Shown: positions 1 to 6,000 of the stretch, one piece after another
Layout: each line of letters begins with the position of its first letter
Numbering within the stretch: the stretch's first letter is position 1
Assembly: GCA_013154145.1 (NCBI GenBank)
Contig: JAADDC010000061.1
Location: 1-8,721, forward strand
Reading direction: 5' to 3'
DNA from: Candidatus Iainarchaeum sp.
GTDB lineage: Archaea; Iainarchaeota; Iainarchaeia; JAADDC01
DNA: 8,721 nucleotides
The notes under the pieces: generated by a model
What the model was told of the DNA's origin: nothing
What the model saw: the letters and a program-made list of their open reading frames with translations, nothing else
Database searches by the model: none
Translations under genes and position numbers: made by a program

Positions 1-3000
1 ACGATGGGCTCGCCGAAGCTCACCCTCACGTTGTCGGGGGCGTGGAGCACCCTGAGGTCAAAGTCCGCGAAGGGTGCCACGCTGGACTCCCAGGTGAGGA
101 CAACGTTAACTTCGGAGGGAGACCCCCTGATGAGGGTGATGGAGAGGGGGTTAAAGGTGAGTCCGGGGATGATCTCCGAGGGAACCGTCTTGAAGCTGTA
201 CTTGGACGTGACGTAGCGGATCTCGCCCGCGTACTCGTAGGACCAGGTGGAGGTGACGACGCAGGAGAGGTTCTTGTCGGTGTCCTTGAGGCGGGTGACG
301 GAGATACTCAGGTAGCCGTCGTCGAAGGAGCCGAGGCTCCTGGGGAACTCCAGAGAAACCTCGTAGGAGTCGAGGTTATCACAGTCGAGGTCGTGGCCCA
401 CGAAGCGGAGGTCGTGGGCCGAGTTGTTGATCACCTTCACCTCCACCTCGTTGGAGCCCGTGGGTATGGGCACCACGGCGGCGGAGGGGACGTACTTGAT
501 GAGGGCCTCGCCGGTGGTGGCGAAGATGACCTCCGGCGAGAGGACGCAGTTGTAGATGTCTGAGTAGCAGGCGAGAACGATGTCGCCGCCCCTGGCGGAG
601 GGGGTGACGGTGGCCGTGTAGGCTGTCCCGTTCCACGTGAATTCAATGGGGAGATCTCCTTCGACACCGGGGCCGCCGATGACCTTGGGGACGATGAGCG
701 ATGGCTCGTCGGGCACGGAGGCGGGCCTGGCCACCACAGTAGTCTTCTCTTCAACTGCCACGGGACTAACGGCAAGGACGATGGTCCTTTCGCCCCACAC
801 GGTTAGCTTAAAGGAGTAGGTGCCGAGGCTGACGCCGTCGGGCGTGAAGAGCGTCACGTCCACCGCGTAGGTACCTTCAGGGAGCGTAAGGCTCGTTCTG
901 CCTTCGTCCACCTCGAAGGGAGTGAGGGAGAGGTTCACACTATCCGAGAAGAGGGTGGTGGTGCCGTCGGAGACGCTGATCTTTGCCTCGGCGGGACCGT
1001 CATAGGAACAAGAAAGACCCAGGACCACGAGGTCACCGGCCTCGTCAGAGAAGAGCGTCCGCTTCGTGTAGGTCCCGTCCACGCGGCTGAGGAGGAAGAG
1101 GGAGGCTCCCCTGGAACACGCGGTAGGTTCTTCGGGGAGTACCAGTAGCGTGAGCTTCTTGCCCTCGGGTGTGTCGGGCTCCGGGACGGTGAAGGTCCTC
1201 CCGTCCCTGTTCACCTCCAGCCTGTAGGCGAAGGCGGCGTAGGTGTAGGGTAACTCGTTGACGTCGCCCACGCTCACGTTAACGGAAACCTCCACGGTCT
1301 TGCCGGAGGAGCTGACCTTCACGGGGGAAGAGATGACCTCGGCGTCATCGCTGAGGGAGGTCACGTAGAGGGTGGCCGTCTCGTCGGGCCTCAGGGAGAC
1401 CTCGAAGACCAGCTCGTATTCACCCGGCGAGAGGGCAGGGTACTCAGCTCCACCCTTTCTTATTGCCTTGAAGCGGACATCGGGGGCGTCCACCAGGGGC
1501 ACCATCTCGTAGCTCTTCTCGACGGGAGAGATCACCGTGAAGTTGTCCTCCACGGGGAGGAAGAGCTCGTGGGTGGCCGTCATCCTGTACTCGCCGGGTG
1601 GCAGCTCGAAGAGCGCGCACCCGTCCTCGCCGCTGGAATTCTCTTCATAGACGGGCGTTCCGTCCATCTTGTAGCCGCTGATCACCACGCTCACGCCGTC
1701 AACCTTTTCGAAGCCCCTAACGAAGCAGAGCTTGACGGGATAGAGGGTCTCCACCACCTCGAGGGAGCCCTCAAAGACTGTCACGGGGATGTCATTGATG
1801 ACATAGGAGAGCTTCATGTAGGCGTCCGTGTAGGCCTCGTAGGAGAGGGTGGTGGAAGAGGGCAAGTCATCCACCGGCAGGGAGCTGGAGTAGGAGCCCG
1901 CGTCCGTGTTGAGCTCCACGTTCAGGGTACCCGGCACCTCGTAGCTGAAGGCCCAGATCTCCAGCCTGCCGGGGCCCGAGGGGATGGAGTCCCTCACGGG
2001 GCTGCCATCGTAGGTGACGGCGTACCAGAGGCTGGTACCGTCGGCGTAGGTGTAGGGGACCCTCGTGGCGTAAACGCTGTCTCTGATAGTTTCGGAGCGG
2101 GTGACGGCGCCGTAGCTGTCCTCGGCGTCCACGTAGAGCTCAAGGGGTAGTGAGGGGAAGTCAGAGGGGACGTCGTAGACCACGGGGACCCGGAACTCCA
2201 CCACGTGGTCCCTGGGGGTTCCTTCCACGCTTTCTACTGCGAAGTGGGGCTGGTAGTCCAGGGGCACGTAGTCGTAGCCCAGCTTAGCATAAAGGACCGC
2301 CTTCACGGTACCCTCAGGGACGGCCACCTTCACGTAGAGGTAGCCGCCGGGGAAGAGGACCTTGCCCGTGGGGACGTCGGCACTCACGAAGTAGTAAGAG
2401 AGAACCGTGGGCACGAGGGGCGGCTCGATGACTTCCACGGGAATGACGCGGATGACCTCCGTGCCCGTGAGTATGCCGCCCTCGTAGAACTCGAGGACGA
2501 TCTTGGTGGGCAGGTTCGTCTCGAACTGGACGATGTAGGAACCGTAGCCGCTGACCGGCACCCTCACCTCGCTGTTGTTATATTTGATAAGCACCTCGCC
2601 GCTCCCCATGAAGGCGAGGGGCAGGTACACCTTGCCGTTGGGTGCTTCGATGGTGTTGTTGATGGGGACGCCCGCGTAGAACATGTTGCCCACTTTCTTG
2701 GGCGTGAAGGGAGCCAGCGGGAAGCTGAAGTCCCTGGCGACGCCGTCCACCTCCACCCTGATCTTGAAGTCGTTGACGATGTCCCTGGCCTCGGAGGTGA
2801 CGGTGATGGGGACGCTGATGGTCTCGGAGGGCTCGGGGGGACTGAAGGTGCGGGTGTAGGTCTGGGAACCGCCCAGCAGCACCGCCGGGGAGGAGGAGAT
2901 GATCTTCACCGTGGCGGAGTCCAGCTTGGGGAACTCGATGACCACCTCGAGGGTGGCGCCAGAGACGATGGCAGGTATCTCGGCCCCTCCGTAGAGGATA

Positions 3001-4676
3001 CGAACGCTCTTGATGATGGGGGAGGAGCCCTCGGGGAGGTACTCCTTGACCGTGAGGACGTCGGCTGGGATGTTCACCACCACGTCGCCGATGGTGGAGA
3101 GGTCCAGGGTGCCCTCGTAGTCGGCGTAGTCAGGGGTGGAGTAGACGTAGGTGTAGGTACCTGGAGGTAAAAAGATCTCCAGCGTATCGTTCACCTCGTA
3201 GCTGTTACCTGCAATGGTGATGGTTCCGGGGTATGGAACGTTGAAGACCACCCTCACCTTGGGGTCCGTGAGCGTGAAGGTGAGCGTCTTGTCAGAGAAG
3301 AGCTCCACCGTCTGGGTCTTCTCCTCGCCGTAGGCCCTGACCGTCACGTCGTAGACGCCGCCTGGAAGGAGAAGGACCACCGTGCCCGTGGTGGTGCTGG
3401 CAGACGCCGTGGTGGGACCCTCCACCTCAACGTAGAAGCTGTTCAGGTACTTGCCCTGGTATTCCACCCTCACGGTGAGGGTGTAGATTTCGCCGTCAGT
3501 ACTAGTATCTGTTCCCGTGACGTACTGGGAGGTGGAGGAAACCAGGGAGAGCGGAACGTAGGCGAAGCCCGTGGAGTCCGTCGTCACCGTCACGCCGTTG
3601 ACGACGGCCGTCCCGTTGACGATGGGATTGCCCTCTTTGTCTAAAACCTGCACCCTGAGGTAGGCGGCGCCGGTGCCCAGGTCCACGGAAACCTCCGCGT
3701 AGGAGTCCAGGAAGAACACGGAGCTCACGGTCGAGTAGTCGCCGTACTTCACCTCGATCTGGTAGTCGCCCGCCGGGAGGGAGGGGAAGTAGACGCTGCC
3801 ATCCTCCCCCGTGACGTCCGTGTAGACGCTGCCCGTGGAGACGGAGAGGACCTTCACCGTGGCCCCGGAGACGGGCTGGCCCTCCAGGAGCACGCTCACC
3901 TTCAGGGCGTTCTGGAGGGTGCCGGCGTCGGGCTCTCCACCGTCGGTGAACAGGACGTCGCCGTTGCGGGAGAGCTTCACCGTGAGGACAGCCTCGGCCT
4001 GCTCGAGCGTGTAGGTCTTGGTGACGGACTCGTAGCCCACGGCGTCAATGGTCATCTCGACGGGGACGCCAATGGGGAGGCTGAGCTGCATCTCGCCCGT
4101 GTCGCTGGACTTGGTTATGGTGCGGCCGTCAGGAAGGAGGACGAGGACGCTGGCCTTCAGGGGGCGGCCCAGGTAGTCAACCACGTAGAGGGTGAGGACC
4201 CCGTAGGTTTCGCCCAGCTCGTCCTCCGGCTTGGACAGCTTCACCTCCACGGAGGAGTCCTCGAAGACGTCGAGGGTGAGCTCCCTCTGCTTATAACCTT
4301 CCGCCGAAACCTTCAGGGTGACGGTGCCCTCCGGGAGGGGCTTCACGGTGGCGAAGCCCGTGGAGTCCGTCGTCACCGTCGTGTAGAGCTCGCCGTTGAG
4401 GTATACCTCCACCACCGCGTAGGGGACAGGCTCCCCGTCGGGGCCCACCACGGAAACGTAGAGGGTGTAGGCGGGCGTGGAGGGGAAGAGGAAGAAGGCG
4501 GCCGCTCCAATGAAAATCAGGGCAAGGAGCGCCAGGAAGGCGGGGAACGGGGGTATGCCATGCTCGTCCAGCCAGTCGTGGACCTTGTAAACGGGGACGT
4601 TGTGGCTGTCGAGGGTGTCCAGTAGTTGATAGAAGGCGTCCTCGGCGCGGGCGTAGAGGTCACGCAGGAAGCCCAT
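1..4676 (-). CDS. Giant single-pass surface protein with tandem carboxypeptidase-regulatory/PEGA/Ig-like beta-sandwich domains (C-terminus outside window)
   Basis: The frame is open for 1558 codons from the ATG at 4676 to the left edge, without a stop. Residues 1-45 are a charged, probably cytoplasmic segment. Residues about 46-64 form one hydrophobic helix (FPAFLALLALIFIG then AAAFFLF), so this looks like an N-in signal anchor. From residue 70 on, short beta-sandwich modules follow one another: about 70-148, 158-236, 257-333 and 338-413 resemble carboxypeptidase regulatory-like domains (pattern G-x-P-V-x-x-A-x-V, then DSTGFA or GEDGSVYF, then a LPAGDYQIEV-type strand). About 414-472 and 473-537 are PEGA-like (LPPGTYTYVY). 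Beyond 538 the domains are more divergent Ig-like sandwiches, with another LPPGEYRM module near 1010-1040. Many N-x-S/T sequons suit an exported glycoprotein. All eight cysteines lie after residue 983. A GTG at 4682 is the only alternative start, because a TAA blocks the frame further upstream. The role is unknown: adhesion, S-layer association or a cell-envelope stalk are possible. No catalytic domain is seen. Confidence 0.85.
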   Translation of the reverse strand, partial: MGFLRDLYARAEDAFYQLLDTLDSHNVPVYKVHDWLDEHGIPPFPAFLALLALIFIGAAAFFLFPSTPAYTLYVSVVGPDGEPVPYAVVEVYLNGELYTTVTTDSTGFATVKPLPEGTVTLKVSAEGYKQRELTLDVFEDSSVEVKLSKPEDELGETYGVLTLYVVDYLGRPLKASVLVLLPDGRTITKSSDTGEMQLSLPIGVPVEMTIDAVGYESVTKTYTLEQAEAVLTVKLSRNGDVLFTDGGEPDAGTLQNALKVSVLLEGQPVSGATVKVLSVSTGSVYTDVTGEDGSVYFPSLPAGDYQIEVKYGDYSTVSSVFFLDSYAEVSVDLGTGAAYLRVQVLDKEGNPIVNGTAVVNGVTVTTDSTGFAYVPLSLVSSTSQYVTGTDTSTDGEIYTLTVRVEYQGKYLNSFYVEVEGPTTASASTTTGTVVLLLPGGVYDVTVRAYGEEKTQTVELFSDKTLTFTLTDPKVRVVFNVPYPGTITIAGNSYEVNDTLEIFLPPGTYTYVYSTPDYADYEGTLDLSTIGDVVVNIPADVLTVKEYLPEGSSPIIKSVRILYGGAEIPAIVSGATLEVVIEFPKLDSATVKIISSSPAVLLGGSQTYTRTFSPPEPSETISVPITVTSEARDIVNDFKIRVEVDGVARDFSFPLAPFTPKKVGNMFYAGVPINNTIEAPNGKVYLPLAFMGSGEVLIKYNNSEVRVPVSGYGSYIVQFETNLPTKIVLEFYEGGILTGTEVIRVIPVEVIEPPLVPTVLSYYFVSADVPTGKVLFPGGYLYVKVAVPEGTVKAVLYAKLGYDYVPLDYQPHFAVESVEGTPRDHVVEFRVPVVYDVPSDFPSLPLELYVDAEDSYGAVTRSETIRDSVYATRVPYTYADGTSLWYAVTYDGSPVRDSIPSGPGRLEIWAFSYEVPGTLNVELNTDAGSYSSSLPVDDLPSSTTLSYEAYTDAYMKLSYVINDIPVTVFEGSLEVVETLYPVKLCFVRGFEKVDGVSVVISGYKMDGTPVYEENSSGEDGCALFELPPGEYRMTATHELFLPVEDNFTVISPVEKSYEMVPLVDAPDVRFKAIRKGGAEYPALSPGEYELVFEVSLRPDETATLYVTSLSDDAEVISSPVKVSSSGKTVEVSVNVSVGDVNELPYTYAAFAYRLEVNRDGRTFTVPEPDTPEGKKLTLLVLPEEPTACSRGASLFLLSRVDGTYTKRTLFSDEAGDLVVLGLSCSYDGPAEAKISVSDGTTTLFSDSVNLSLTPFEVDEGRTSLTLPEGTYAVDVTLFTPDGVSLGTYSFKLTVWGERTIVLAVSPVAVEEKTTVVARPASVPDEPSLIVPKVIGGPGVEGDLPIEFTWNGTAYTATVTPSARGGDIVLACYSDIYNCVLSPEVIFATTGEALIKYVPSAAVVPIPTGSNEVEVKVINNSAHDLRFVGHDLDCDNLDSYEVSLEFPRSLGSFDDGYLSISVTRLKDTDKNLSCVVTSTWSYEYAGEIRYVTSKYSFKTVPSEIIPGLTFNPLSITLIRGSPSEVNVVLTWESSVAPFADFDLRVLHAPDNVRVSFGEPI
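3561..3591 (-). repeat. Copy B of the exact direct repeat inside the surface-protein gene
   Basis: This is identical over 31 bases to 4350-4380. It encodes the same TVTTDSTGFA segment (around residues 363-372) in the fourth beta-sandwich module. The surrounding modules have diverged in sequence, so the shared block is either a remnant of module duplication, a patch of gene conversion, or strong constraint combined with the same codon choices. Confidence 0.75.
4351..4380 (-). repeat. Copy A of an exact direct repeat inside the surface-protein gene
   Basis: The 31 bases 4350-4380 are identical to 3561-3591. The repeat encodes TVTTDSTGFA (around residues 100-109) in the first beta-sandwich module, at the same structural place and in the same frame as copy B. 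The copies lie 789 bp apart, which is 263 codons. The identity ends abruptly on both sides. Confidence 0.75.
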
Positions 4677-4703
4677 TACCACGAAGAAGTATTGGTAAAG
4701 GGT

Positions 4704-4716
4704 GGTTAAAAAGGTT
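4704..4716 (-). promoter_or_regulatory. Putative TATA element for the surface-protein gene
   Basis: Read on the minus strand the block is AACCTTTTTAACC. Its centre (about 4709) is about 27 bases before the GTG at 4682 and 33 before the ATG at 4676. The usual archaeal distance from TATA centre to transcription start is 25-27, so transcription would begin near 4682 and the leader would be absent or about six bases. No good Shine-Dalgarno sequence precedes the start. This is a position-based prediction only. Confidence 0.45.
4706..4713 (+). promoter_or_regulatory. Putative TATA element for the gatD operon
   Basis: TTAAAAAG is the only A/T-rich patch in the gap. It is centred about 26 bases before the GTG start of gatD, the spacing expected for a leaderless archaeal transcript. 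It overlaps the element proposed for the divergent gene, so TBP/TFB could be bound for only one direction at a time. The match to the archaeal TATA consensus is moderate. Confidence 0.45.
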
Positions 4717-4734
4717 GCCCGGGAAGAGTGATAC

Positions 4735-6000
4735 GTGGAGCCCGGCTCGAAGGTCACCCTCCGCTGGAGGGGAAAGATCCTCAGGGGCGTCTTCGTTAAA
4801 GAGGATAAAGGTTTCATCGTCCTCAAGCTCTCCAACGGCTACAACGTGGGCATCCCGAAGGACGAAGCCGAAATCCTCTCCGTGGAAGGGAGGGAGCACA
4901 TAGGCAAGCCAAGGTTCCACTACAGGCCAGTCCAGAACCCGGATTTACCAAAAGTGGGCATCGCCGCCACCGGCGGAACCATCGCCGCCCGGGTGGACTA
5001 CGTCACGGGGGCCGTCACCGCCGAGTTCACCGTGGAGGACCTGGTCAACACCTTCCCGGAGCTCAACGAGCTGGCCACCCTCGTGCCCAGGCAGGTGTCC
5101 AACATCTTCTCCGAGAACATGGTGCCATCCATCTGGAGGGAGATCGCCCGGGGCGTCTACGAATTATTGAAAGAGAGTGACGGCGTGGTGGTCACCCACG
5201 GGACCGACACCATGCACTACAGCACCGCCTACCTCTCCTTTGCCCTGAGCACGCCCAAGCCCGTGGTCTTCACGGGGGCCCAGCGCTCCTCAGATCGGCC
5301 CTCCTCCGACGCCGCCCTGAACCTCCTCTCCTCCGTCTACGTGGCCGGCTACTCTCCTCTAAAGGGCGTGTTCCTGAGCATGCACGAGAGCAGCTCCGAC
5401 GGCTGGAACGCCGTCCACCTGGGCACCCGGGTGAGGAAGATGCACACGAGCCGCCGGGACACCTTCAGGAGCATAGGCAGGGATCCCGTGGCGAGGGTCT
5501 ACATCGAGGCCCGAGGTGGAAGAATCGTCAGGAAGGAGTTCCAGCTGCTGGATCCCGAGTGGACGAGAGAGCATCCCCTTGAGCTCAGGGACCACCTCAA
5601 CGAGAACGTGGCCCTCCTGAAGTACTTCCCCGGCATGAAGAAGGAGCTCTTTGAGAGGGTGCTCTTGGAGCACGACGGCGTCGTCATCGAGGGCACGGGC
5701 TTCGGACACGTTAGGGAGGAGCTCATCCCCCTCATAAAGGAGGCCGTGGACAGCGGCGTCTTTGTGGGCATCACTTCCCAGACCATCTACGGAAGAACCC
5801 ACTCCCACGTCTACTCCACCGCCGTGAAGATGGAGGAGGCCGGCGCCGTGTTCCTGGAGGACATGCTCCCCGAGACGGCCTTTGCCAAGCTGGTCTGGGT
5901 GCTGGGCCAGACGAAGGATCTCGAAAGGGCGAGGGATCTCATGCTCACCAACGTCGCCGGAGAGATTACCGAGAGGAGCGGGATAGAATGGAAGTTATAG
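4735..6000 (+). CDS. gatD: Glutamyl-tRNA(Gln) amidotransferase subunit D (asparaginase-like glutaminase subunit)
   Basis: GatD is the glutaminase half of the archaeal GatDE amidotransferase. It releases ammonia from glutamine and passes it to GatE for conversion of Glu-tRNA(Gln) to Gln-tRNA(Gln) in the cytoplasm. Residues 1 to about 55 form the small beta-barrel that distinguishes GatD from free asparaginases. From about 72 on comes the L-asparaginase I/II fold. The catalytic set is intact by motif: T82 in ATGGTIAA, T157 and D158 in THGTDTM, and K235 in RVRKMHTSRRDTF. The substrate-pocket segment FTGAQRSSDRPSSDAA (179-194) is also present. The length of 421 residues is near the usual 420-440. 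The GTG at 4735 is the first possible start, because a TGA at 4729-4731 closes the frame upstream; only a weak purine run (GGGAAG) precedes it, suggesting leaderless translation. It heads a co-directional operon and its end overlaps the GatE gene by 13 bp. An ordinary asparaginase is unlikely given the N-terminal barrel and the GatE neighbour. Confidence 0.96.
   Translation: MEPGSKVTLRWRGKILRGVFVKEDKGFIVLKLSNGYNVGIPKDEAEILSVEGREHIGKPRFHYRPVQNPDLPKVGIAATGGTIAARVDYVTGAVTAEFTVEDLVNTFPELNELATLVPRQVSNIFSENMVPSIWREIARGVYELLKESDGVVVTHGTDTMHYSTAYLSFALSTPKPVVFTGAQRSSDRPSSDAALNLLSSVYVAGYSPLKGVFLSMHESSSDGWNAVHLGTRVRKMHTSRRDTFRSIGRDPVARVYIEARGGRIVRKEFQLLDPEWTREHPLELRDHLNENVALLKYFPGMKKELFERVLLEHDGVVIEGTGFGHVREELIPLIKEAVDSGVFVGITSQTIYGRTHSHVYSTAVKMEEAGAVFLEDMLPETAFAKLVWVLGQTKDLERARDLMLTNVAGEITERSGIEWKL
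5971..5978 (+). promoter_or_regulatory. Ribosome binding site of the kinase-GatE fusion gene, inside gatD
   Basis: GAGAGGAG ends nine bases before the ATG at 5988 and complements the 16S 3' end well. It lies within the last codons of gatD, so translation of the two subunits is probably coupled. It supports the ATG at the head of the P-loop domain as a real start, in contrast to the absence of such a signal before the GatE part. Confidence 0.65.

Noticed and set aside
42..563. Open frames on the plus strand (42-563 and 1569-2150) as possible small genes
   Set aside because: They have the same Gly/Val/Glu/His composition as other shadows, no ribosome binding site, and lie wholly inside the minus-strand coding region.
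2205..3170. Open frame of 321 codons on the plus strand inside the giant minus gene
   Set aside because: The translation is a low-complexity His/Asp/Gly/Val mixture typical of an antisense shadow, while the minus frame is open for 1558 codons with a coherent membrane helix and beta-sandwich modules.
4680..4682. GTG at 4682 as start of the surface protein
   Set aside because: Not excluded, and the predicted transcription start falls there, but the ATG two codons later is the stronger codon; the choice changes only two residues.
4728..4730. GTG at 4728 as gatD start
   Set aside because: It is out of frame with the GatD protein, and a TGA at 4729-4731 closes the GatD frame just before the GTG at 4735.
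5359..5808. Minus-strand frames inside gatD and the fusion gene
   Set aside because: They are antisense to intact catalytic motifs and show no independent promoter or domain.
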